Source: Rothia mucilaginosa (lineage in GTDB: Bacteria > Actinomycetota > Actinomycetes > Actinomycetales > Micrococcaceae). Taken from it: a stretch of 64,000 nucleotides of DNA. The position numbers were made by a program, and so were the translations under genes. Below the pieces are notes generated by a model. The model worked only from the letters and a program-made list of their open reading frames with translations, was not told where the DNA came from and ran no database searches. Numbering within the stretch: position 1 is the stretch's first letter; the number at the start of each line of letters is the position of its first letter. The stretch spans positions 372,001 through 436,000 of the forward strand of contig NZ_CABFLY010000002.1 in assembly GCF_901875305.1 (NCBI RefSeq), given 5' to 3'. Shown here piece by piece: positions 16,387 through 23,762 of the stretch.

Positions 16387-16670
16387 GATTCCCAAATCCT
16401 TTCACGAACGGTACGTGCGCCGCGCGGCGGCGATTCGGGCACCTCCGTGAAGGAGGAACCATGAGCTAGTCTACGCGTGAGTGTGGCGCACACAAAGGGC
16501 GTTTCCGAGGCGTGATAGAGTAACGACGAGGGAGCGAGCGCGGTGTAGCCTGCGGCACCTTGGGTATAAAACGCGGTAAAATGAGGTTTGACTGTCCATC
16601 CGTCCACACCCCGGCCGCGGAGCCGCTGCATCGGCGCTGACCGCGAGGGGTCGACTCATCAAGGAAGCTC

Positions 16671-17387
16671 ATGAGCGAAAACACTCCCAAGACCGTCCTG
16701 GTCACCGGCGGCAACCGAGGCATCGGCTACGAAATCGCCAAGGAATTCCAGGCATCGGGCCACAACGTCTGCATCACCTACCGCAGTGGCGAGGCCCCCG
16801 AAGAATTTTTCGCCGTCAAGGCGGATGTGCGCGACGCCGACAGCATCAACGAAGCCTTCAAGGCCATCGAGGCGGAATACGGCCCCGTTGAGGTGCTGGT
16901 TGCCAACGCCGGCATCACCCGCGACATGCTCCTGATGCGCATGAAGGAAGCCGACTTCACCGACGTTATCGACACCAACCTGACCGGTTCCTTCCGCGTG
17001 GTGCAGCGCGCCATCAAGGGCATGCTCAAGCTCAAGCGCGGTCGCATCATCCTCATCTCCTCCGTGGTGGGTCTGTACGGTTCGCCCGGCCAGGTCAACT
17101 ACTCCGCTTCCAAGGCGGCACTGGTCGGCATGGCCCGCTCCATCACCCGCGAGCTGGGCGGCCGCAACATCACCGCAAACGTGGTGGCACCGGGCTTCAT
17201 CAACACCGCCATGACCGATGTTCTGCCCGAGGAAACCAAGAAGAACTACCTCGCCTCTATCCCGGCCGGCCGCTTCGCAGAGGCCGAGGAGGTCGCACGT
17301 GTGGTCCGTTGGCTCGCCTCCGATGAGGCAAACTACATCTCCGGCGCTGTCATCCCCGTGGACGGTGGCCTGGGCATGGGCCACTAA
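16671..17387 (+). CDS. fabG: 3-oxoacyl-ACP reductase FabG
   Basis: The 238-residue short-chain dehydrogenase has all the hallmarks: TGGNRGIGYEIA for NADPH binding, NAGITRD, the catalytic Ser in ILISSVVGLYG, YSASK, and the FabG-type ending AVIPVDGGLGMGH. It would reduce 3-ketoacyl-ACP in fatty-acid elongation in the cytoplasm. A second SDR gene follows at 17552. AAGGAAGCTC precedes the ATG. Confidence 0.9.
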   Translation: MSENTPKTVLVTGGNRGIGYEIAKEFQASGHNVCITYRSGEAPEEFFAVKADVRDADSINEAFKAIEAEYGPVEVLVANAGITRDMLLMRMKEADFTDVIDTNLTGSFRVVQRAIKGMLKLKRGRIILISSVVGLYGSPGQVNYSASKAALVGMARSITRELGGRNITANVVAPGFINTAMTDVLPEETKKNYLASIPAGRFAEAEEVARVVRWLASDEANYISGAVIPVDGGLGMGH

Positions 17388-17551
17388 AGCCCGCAAAGAT
17401 TGCATCTCGGCGGGTGCGACGGTACGACTGCCGTCCGCCCGCTGCGCGGCTCGCCGTACCGCCGCCTGCGTGCGCGGGCCGCGCCACAAGACATCGACGT
17501 TGCACGCAACGTTAGACACCATCGTTGAACAACACAAAGGACGTACACCGA

Positions 17552-18295
17552 ATGGCACAGCTGACCGGCAAGACCATCATCATCACCGGCTCCTCCCGAG
17601 GCGTTGGCGCAGACACCGCGCAGATTCTCGCCGCCGAAGGCGCCAACATCGTTGTGAACTACCGTTCCAAGGCACCGCGCGCCAACAAGATTGTCAAGGC
17701 CATCGAAGAGGCCGGTGGTAAGGCCGTCGCCGTGCAGGCTGACGTGACCAAGGCTGAGGATCTGCAGACCCTCGTTAACACCGCCATCGACACCTTCGGC
17801 TCCCTGGACTACCTGATCCTGAACGCTTCGGGCGGTATGGAGACCGGCATGGGTGAGGACTACGCAATGCGCCTGAATCGCGACGCCCAGCTGAACCTGG
17901 CTCGCCTGGCCGCAGAGAAGATGCCCGAAGGCGGACGCATCGTCTTCGTGACCAGCCACCAGGCGCACTTCATCCGCGAGGTTGAGACCATGGACGAGTA
18001 CCAGCCCGTCGCAGAGTCCAAGCGCGCCGGCGAAGACGCCCTGATTGCCGAGATTCCTGCACTCTCCGAGAAGGGCATCTCCCTGGTCGTGGTCTCCGCC
18101 GATATGATTGAAGGCACCGTCACCGCAACCTTGCTCAACCGCCTGCACCCGGGCGCCATCGAGCAGCGCCGCGAGACCGCAGGCAAGCTCTACACCGTCA
18201 ACGAGTTCGCCCACGAAATCGCGAAGATGGTTACCGCAGACGTCGAAACCGGCCACGTTGAGCTGGTTGGCGGCGCGCGCGGCTTCATCGACTAA
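17552..18295 (+). CDS. Atypical SDR family oxidoreductase
   Basis: The 247-residue protein has an SDR nucleotide fold (TGSSRGVGADTA, NYRS, LILNASGG) but a changed active site. The usual YxxxK is read as VAESK; the nearest Tyr is three residues further upstream (YQPVAESK). The Ser before it is in VFVTSHQAH. It lies behind fabG and may have arisen from an SDR duplication. I chose ATG 17552 (MAQLTGK) rather than the upstream TTG. Substrate and activity are unknown. Confidence 0.75.
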   Translation: MAQLTGKTIIITGSSRGVGADTAQILAAEGANIVVNYRSKAPRANKIVKAIEEAGGKAVAVQADVTKAEDLQTLVNTAIDTFGSLDYLILNASGGMETGMGEDYAMRLNRDAQLNLARLAAEKMPEGGRIVFVTSHQAHFIREVETMDEYQPVAESKRAGEDALIAEIPALSEKGISLVVVSADMIEGTVTATLLNRLHPGAIEQRRETAGKLYTVNEFAHEIAKMVTADVETGHVELVGGARGFID

Positions 18296-18421
18296 AGACT
18301 CCCGCGGCGGCGGCACCCAACGCGGAGTGCCGCCGCGCACCTCCTCACCCGCACCGCCCACCACCGGATGGTGCGGGGGAGTGAGGCATCACCCACCCGT
18401 CAATTCACTGGAAGAAGAACC

Positions 18422-19210
18422 ATGAGCACCGTACTCAACCTGCAGAACGTTTCCGTCATCCGCGGCGGCCGCAAGATCCTCAACGACGTTTCCTGGACCG
18501 TGAACGAAGGTGAACGCTGGGTCGTGCTGGGCCCCAACGGCGCCGGTAAGTCCACCCTGCTTTCCGTCGCGGCGGCTCGCCTGCACCCCACCAGCGGCGA
18601 GGTTGAGATTCTTGACGAGACCCTTGGCGCGGTTGACGTTTTCGAGTTGCGCCCGCGTATCGGCCTGTCTTCCGGAGCCTCCGCAACCCAGATTCCCGCC
18701 ACCGAAAAGGTTTCCGACGTGGTCGTCACCGCAGCGTACGCCGTTTCCGGCCGCTGGAACGAGGAATATGACGTCATGGACGACGAGCGTGCCACCGAAC
18801 TGCTGGCCGAGTGGGGTGTCGACACCCTCGCCGACCGCGCCTTCGGGTCCCTCTCCGACGGCGAGCGCAAGCGCGCCCTCATTGCCCGCGCCCTCATGAC
18901 CGACCCCGAACTGTTGCTGCTGGACGAGCCCGGCTCGGGTATGGATATCTCTGGACGTGAGGACCTCGTGGAGCGACTGACCGCCCTGGCAGCCGACCCC
19001 TACGCACCGGCCACCGTGCTCATCACTCACCACCTCGAGGAGATTCCCTCCGGCTTCACCCACGCCTTGATGATTCGCGACGGCGGTGTGGTCGCTGCAG
19101 GCCCGATGCAATCCACCATCACCGAGGCCAATCTCGCCGCAACCTACGACATGGATCTGGCCCTGACCGTGACCTCTTCGGGTCGATTCTCGGCCTTCAA
19201 GCGCGCATGA
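18422..19210 (+). CDS. Orphan ABC transporter ATP-binding protein
   Basis: The 262-residue protein is a single ABC domain: Walker A GPNGAGKST, signature SLSDGERKRALIARAL, Walker B LLLDEPGSGMD and ITHHLEEIP. It has no membrane segment and no permease gene beside it. The signature SDGE and the GSGMD D-loop resemble the ModF/YlmA group of stand-alone ATPases. It overlaps the next gene (ATGA). The start is ATG 18422 behind GGAAGAAG. Confidence 0.8.
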   Translation: MSTVLNLQNVSVIRGGRKILNDVSWTVNEGERWVVLGPNGAGKSTLLSVAAARLHPTSGEVEILDETLGAVDVFELRPRIGLSSGASATQIPATEKVSDVVVTAAYAVSGRWNEEYDVMDDERATELLAEWGVDTLADRAFGSLSDGERKRALIARALMTDPELLLLDEPGSGMDISGREDLVERLTALAADPYAPATVLITHHLEEIPSGFTHALMIRDGGVVAAGPMQSTITEANLAATYDMDLALTVTSSGRFSAFKRA

Positions 19211-20082
19211 GTCGAGGCCCCAAGCAGCTGACCGCCGAGCAGATTGCCGAGCGCGCCGAACGCGTCTACGCAATTGAGTCGGTCACGCCCCTGGCCCAGG
19301 CCCCCGAGCAGCAGCTGCGGTACTACACGCAGCTGACCGATGTGAAGCTGCGTAGCGCCTTGGAGCCGCAGTGGGGCATCTACATTGCTGAATCCTCGAA
19401 GGTGATTCGTCGGGCGCTCGCTGCCGGTCATCAGCCCGTTTCCTTCCTTATGAGTGAGAAGTGGGCTGACGACCTGGCGGACGTTCTACGGGAGCACCCG
19501 GAAACCCCCGCCTACGTGGGTAGTGAGGAGCAGCTGGAACAGGTGACCGGCTTTCACCTGCACCGCGGCGCCCTGGCGGCAATGGCTCGCCCGGCACCTC
19601 AGCCTCTGCAGGAGCTGCTGAGCGGGGCGCGTCGCGTGGCCATCCTGGAGGACATCGTGGACCATACGAACGTGGGCGCGATTTTCCGTTCGGCGGCAGC
19701 CCTGGACGTAGACGCCGTGCTGGTCACCCCTCGATGCGCCGACCCGCTGTACCGCAGGTCGATTCGCGTGTCGATGGGTACCGTATTCCAGGTTCCGTGG
19801 GCTCGCCTGCGCTCTTGGCCTGCCGACCTGCAGACCCTGCACGAGTTGGGTTTCAGGAGCGCCGCTATGGCCCTGGAAGAAGACTCCCTGAGCCTGGACG
19901 AGCTGGCTGCCCGCGGTGACGAAAAGCTGGCGCTCATCCTGGGCACCGAAGGGCACGGTCTTTCGCCGCGTACCCTGGCGGCCTGCAACGATACGGTGAT
20001 GATTCCCATGTCTCACGGCGTGGATTCGCTGAACGTGGCCGCAGCGAGCGCCGTCGCCTTCTGGGAGACGCGCCCGCGCTAG
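19207..20082 (+). CDS. TrmH/SpoU family RNA 2'-O-methyltransferase
   Basis: The 291-residue protein has an N-terminal substrate-binding domain and a C-terminal SPOUT domain. The SPOUT motifs are LEDIVDHTNVGAIFRSAAAL (motif 1), ILGTEGHGLSP (motif 2) and MIPMSHGVDSLNVAAASAVA (motif 3). It should methylate a ribose in rRNA or tRNA with S-adenosylmethionine; the exact site is not evident. It overlaps the preceding ABC ATPase by four bases. Confidence 0.9.
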   Translation: MSRGPKQLTAEQIAERAERVYAIESVTPLAQAPEQQLRYYTQLTDVKLRSALEPQWGIYIAESSKVIRRALAAGHQPVSFLMSEKWADDLADVLREHPETPAYVGSEEQLEQVTGFHLHRGALAAMARPAPQPLQELLSGARRVAILEDIVDHTNVGAIFRSAAALDVDAVLVTPRCADPLYRRSIRVSMGTVFQVPWARLRSWPADLQTLHELGFRSAAMALEEDSLSLDELAARGDEKLALILGTEGHGLSPRTLAACNDTVMIPMSHGVDSLNVAAASAVAFWETRPR

Positions 20083-20253
20083 GGACCCCGAGCGCGCCGG
20101 GGAATCGCTATGTGATTGGCCGCGGCGCTGGGATTTAAACCGTAAAGGTGGTACCCTTAACGGGTTGTGCTCGCCCATGCGGGCGCAATGGTGATGCGCT
20201 CTCAAGTTTTCTCGACAGCCGCACATCGAAAAACCTACTCCATCTATATAAGG

Positions 20254-20275
20254 GCTACTGGCAAAATCCAGTAGC
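20254..20275 (+). promoter_or_regulatory. Hairpin leader of the L31 gene
   Basis: A perfect 8-bp stem (GCTACTGG / CCAGTAGC) with a CAAAAT loop ends 16 bases before the rpmE2 start. Ribosomal-protein leader motifs for L31 are known in actinobacteria, so autoregulation by L31 is plausible. A second GC hairpin (CGCCC-ATG-GGGCG type) lies near 20170-20187. Confidence 0.5.
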
Positions 20276-20291
20276 AGAAGAAGGTAAATCA

Positions 20292-20549
20292 ATGAAGGCA
20301 GATATCCACCCGGAATACAAGCCGGTTCTGTTCCGCGACCTCGCATCCGGCAAGGTCTTCCTGACCCGTTCCACCCGCACCTCTGACAAGGTTGAGAAGT
20401 GGGAAGACGGCAACGAGTACCCGATCATCGAGGTTGAAATCTCGTCTGAGTCGCACCCGTTCTACACCGGTAAGCAGCGCATCATGGACTCCGCAGGTCG
20501 CGTCGAGCGCTTCAACGCACGTTTCGCAAACTTCGGCAAGAAGGCTTAA
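20292..20549 (+). CDS. rpmE2: 50S ribosomal protein L31, type B
   Basis: The 85-residue L31 begins [16 protein letters not shown], contains [13 protein letters not shown] and ends RFARFGKKA-like ([12 protein letters not shown]). It lacks the Cys pairs of zinc-binding L31, so it is the zinc-free type B. In many bacteria type B L31 is induced by zinc shortage via Zur; I did not find a clear Zur box here. It is a single-gene unit with a hairpin leader and its own terminator. Confidence 0.95.
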   Translation: MKADIHPEYKPVLFRDLASGKVFLTRSTRTSDKVEKWEDGNEYPIIEVEISSESHPFYTGKQRIMDSAGRVERFNARFANFGKKA

Positions 20550-20584
20550 TTCTTTCCAGAAGATTGCGCTGTATAGCGTTTTTA

Positions 20585-20625
20585 AAGCCCCGTTTCCCTT
20601 GGTTTCAAGGGAGACGGGGTTTTTC
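20585..20625 (+). terminator. Terminator of rpmE2
   Basis: The long stem CCCCGTTTCCCTT / AAGGGAGACGGGG is followed by TTTTTC. Confidence 0.9.
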
Positions 20626-20834
20626 GTCAGAACGTGAGGAACGTTGTACTGCTATGGGCGGGGTTGGACCCACGCTACACAGCTGAGAGCGTTACAATGA
20701 GAAAGTATTTTGCGAGGTGTGCACACACCGCCCTCCACTAGCACCGATGATGCTCCGGCTACCGCGTCACCGGGGAATTACGGCGAAATGGGCGTTGCCT
20801 TCTCGCCCATCACCACTTCAAACAAAGGACAATC

Positions 20835-21977
20835 ATGAGCGACGAACATTCTGAACCGTCGCAGAAGAAGAAATGGATCAAGCGTACCCTGCTGATTCTG
20901 CTGATTCTTCTGCTTGTCATTACCCTCGGTATCGGTTTCTTCATTTGGCGTGCCGGTTACACCTGGGATAGTAAGACTAAGAAATTCGACTCCATCACCA
21001 AGGTGGACGAAGACCTCAGCAAAATTAAAGAAAAGCTTGGTGAGGCTAAGCCGCTGAATATCTCGGAGCTACGGGCGCCGAAGGTCACTACCGATGCCGG
21101 GCTGGCCGCTAACGCGAGTGAGCACGACAAGAACGGCGACGGTATTCTCGATGACGGTTACAGCTACGGTGTTATCAAGGGACCTGGTACGAACATCCTG
21201 TTGCTTGGTAGCGATACCCGTACTGGTGCTGATGCAGCTTTGGTGAGTGGTTCCCGTGCAGATACCATTATGCTGATGCACATCCCGGCTGACGGCAAGG
21301 GCGTGTACATTATCTCGATTATGCGAGATACCTGGGTGAATATTCCCGGCTATGGTCCCGCAAAGATTAACGCCGCACTGAACTACGGTGGTATTTCCTT
21401 GCAGGTGGCCACGGTTGAGAACCTTGTGGGTGTGAAGATCGACCACGTAGCTGAGATTGAGTTTGAAGGCTTCAAATCTCTCGTGAACGCTATTGGCGGT
21501 GTGGATGTTCAGGTTCCCTTTGCATTTACCAGTAACGTTTGGACCTTTACTCCGGGCCTGATGCACCTTAACGGTAGTGGCGCCCTGAGCTTTGTTCGTG
21601 AACGTTACTCTTTCGCTGATGGTGACTACCAGCGTGTTCGTAACCAGCGTGCGTTCCTGCGCGGCCTGTACAGCACGATGAAGGCTAAGGGCGCGTTGAG
21701 CAACGTGGCGTCTTTCCAGTCTTCTATTGAGTCTCTGACCGACTATATGCGCGTGGACCAGGGCCTAAACGCAGCGCAGATTGCTCAGATTGCGGCTCCG
21801 GTGCTGACCAGTGGTGACACCACGATGCGTATGACCACCCTGCCGAACGCTGGCCCGGGTTGGTCTTACGACGGTCAGTCAATCATTTTTGTAGACCAGG
21901 CTGCAAATGCGCAATTGGCACATGCTTTGCAGCACGATACGATGGATCAGTTCATGGCTACCTACGGCCAGGACTAG
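20835..21977 (+). CDS. LytR-CpsA-Psr (LCP) family cell-wall ligase
   Basis: The 380-residue protein has a short charged cytoplasmic N-terminus and one membrane helix (residues 17-37). The extracellular LCP domain follows, with NILLLGSDTRTG, ADTIMLMHIPADGKG, SIMRDTWVNIPG and KINAALNYGG. LCP proteins transfer polymers such as teichoic acids or arabinogalactan-like glycans from undecaprenyl phosphate to peptidoglycan. AAAGGA precedes the ATG. It has a separate promoter region and terminator. Confidence 0.9.
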   Translation: MSDEHSEPSQKKKWIKRTLLILLILLLVITLGIGFFIWRAGYTWDSKTKKFDSITKVDEDLSKIKEKLGEAKPLNISELRAPKVTTDAGLAANASEHDKNGDGILDDGYSYGVIKGPGTNILLLGSDTRTGADAALVSGSRADTIMLMHIPADGKGVYIISIMRDTWVNIPGYGPAKINAALNYGGISLQVATVENLVGVKIDHVAEIEFEGFKSLVNAIGGVDVQVPFAFTSNVWTFTPGLMHLNGSGALSFVRERYSFADGDYQRVRNQRAFLRGLYSTMKAKGALSNVASFQSSIESLTDYMRVDQGLNAAQIAQIAAPVLTSGDTTMRMTTLPNAGPGWSYDGQSIIFVDQAANAQLAHALQHDTMDQFMATYGQD

Positions 21978-22010
21978 CATTCCTTTTCACCCGATGCGGG
22001 TGATGGAACG

Positions 22011-22046
22011 AGGGCGGCCCCTAACCTTTCGGTGAGGGGCCGCCCT
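22011..22046 (+). terminator. Terminator of the LCP gene
   Basis: A perfect 12-bp stem (AGGGCGGCCCCT / AGGGGCCGCCCT) lies 33 bases after the stop. The T run is weak. Confidence 0.75.
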
Positions 22047-22152
22047 CTGCTATACCCAACCTGATATCATACGATACCGCTTCGGGGGTTCCTCAATGGT
22101 GCCCACATCGCGTGATAGTTCTGTTGGAAGGTTTCTTCGGAAGGTTGCACAC

Positions 22153-22202
22153 AAAAAAGAGAGCGTCAGAACCCGGCACGTTGCCGACATCTGACGCTCT
22201 CT
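22153..22202 (-). terminator. Terminator of the HIRAN-like membrane protein gene
   Basis: On the minus strand a 13-bp stem (AGAGAGCGTCAGA / TCTGACGCTCTCT) is followed by TTTTT. Confidence 0.88.
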
Positions 22203-22222
22203 CGAAGCGCAAGGGAAATGAA

Positions 22223-23488
22223 CTACACCGAGGTGGCGGAAGATCCGTGCACAGGCTCGTGCTCCTCTCCGTGTGCTTCCTCCTCGATGTACTCTTCGTT
22301 CTCGTAAGCGTCGTACCCGTTAGCCTGGCGGCCGAAGTAGAAAGCTACCGCAGCCACGGCGCCACCCATAATTGCAATCAGGACGCCGAGAACCGGGGTC
22401 CAGAGTATCGAAATCAGACCGGCTAGCAGTACGGCCAGGCCCGCACCCTTAACCAGGTTCAACAGTCGCTCACGCTCGGAAGGCTCGTAGTATTCCTCTT
22501 CTTCCAGGGTGTACTCAATCATCGGTTTCTCGGCGGCAGGCTCATCGGAAGCCGATTCGGGAGCGGAAGAACTGCCGGTCAGGGAGCTGATGAACCCGCG
22601 GCGCTTCTTCGGTGCCTGAACTGCAGCTTCAGCGCGGTGTCGTTCGCCCTCGCTCGGTACGTAGGCAGCGGGCACCTCATATTCCTCGCCAACCGGTAGT
22701 AGAGCCGGGACGTTATTGGGCAGAGTCTCGTACCATTCCTGCGGAATATCGGTGGGGCGTGCAGCCTGAACAGTCAGAGATAGCTCCAGGGTGTTGCCGC
22801 GAATCGTGCCCCAGGCGCTCGTGAGACGGTCATGCTCAAAGGCGTAGCGAATCACGGGAGCCAGCTGTTCAGACATCTGGGTGCTCAGACGGCCTACCAG
22901 CTTGCGGTCGTGACGCACCTCCACGGTATCAACCACACGGCCGTCGGAGGTCTTCAGCTGGTTAGCTTCCAAGGTCAGAATGACGCGACCCTCACCGCTG
23001 GGCGGCAGGATGCTGTGCAGGTATTCGGAGTGTTCCTTCTCGTCCAGCACCTTCATGGACGGTCCCTGGGGGAGCAGGGTCGCACGGGTGGGCGCATTGT
23101 TGAGGGGGAACAGCGAACCGGGCGCGGACAGGGAGAGCACACCGGTGCTCTTCACTCGCATGTCACCGCTCTCGGTACGAACCGCCACGGCGGAAAGCTG
23201 CAGGTGCGCAATCGGCTCGTAGCCGGAGGCAACCACGCGAGTAATGGGCTCCCAATAAGCCGCCGAATCGGCAACGCTCATGCGCCCAATCTTGAATTCA
23301 TCAATATAGATGGCGATGCTATTCGGTTCGTAGGGGTTATCAGGCTCGGGAACGAGTCGCGCCTCACCGTACCAGATGCGTTCACGGTCGATGTGCAGTT
23401 CCTCAAAAACTTGGAGGGTTTCCGCTTCATAGTAATCGTCGGTGACAATTTCGACGCTACCGCGATCACCGAGTGCGTAGTCGACCAC
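22223..23488 (-). CDS. Membrane protein with a HIRAN-like domain
   Basis: The 421-residue protein starts at GTG 23488 behind AAGGAG. Residues about 38-75 (GEARLVPEPDNPYEPNSIA, then IYIDEFKIGRMS) follow the HIRAN pattern, a small domain that binds DNA ends in helicases and nucleases. A second, looser copy may lie near residues 175-235 (VEVRHDRKLVGRLSTQM). A charged low-complexity region and two hydrophobic segments (about residues 345-390) follow, then a very acidic tail. A HIRAN domain on a membrane protein is unusual. The function is unknown. Confidence 0.55.
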   Translation of the reverse strand: MVDYALGDRGSVEIVTDDYYEAETLQVFEELHIDRERIWYGEARLVPEPDNPYEPNSIAIYIDEFKIGRMSVADSAAYWEPITRVVASGYEPIAHLQLSAVAVRTESGDMRVKSTGVLSLSAPGSLFPLNNAPTRATLLPQGPSMKVLDEKEHSEYLHSILPPSGEGRVILTLEANQLKTSDGRVVDTVEVRHDRKLVGRLSTQMSEQLAPVIRYAFEHDRLTSAWGTIRGNTLELSLTVQAARPTDIPQEWYETLPNNVPALLPVGEEYEVPAAYVPSEGERHRAEAAVQAPKKRRGFISSLTGSSSAPESASDEPAAEKPMIEYTLEEEEYYEPSERERLLNLVKGAGLAVLLAGLISILWTPVLGVLIAIMGGAVAAVAFYFGRQANGYDAYENEEYIEEEAHGEEHEPVHGSSATSV

Positions 23489-23762
23489 TGAAAACTCCTT
23501 CTGATCCGTGTCTAAATGAGCTGATACCTAGTCCATTCTCTCATGGTTTACGGGCGCACAGCTCACATATGCGGGTGACGTTTATCTGTCTTTTCTACCG
23601 GATTTCTTCCGGCCGGCGCGGTGCGGTAGCCCTTCCGGGTTGCCCTCCGCGTATTGCTCCAAACCGGAACATGCAAGCCGCCGCTCGACACATCCCCGGG
23701 AATATACCGGGAACACGCCGAACGGCGGCTCATTCCTAAGCCTGAATGCTTAACCTCGCGAC

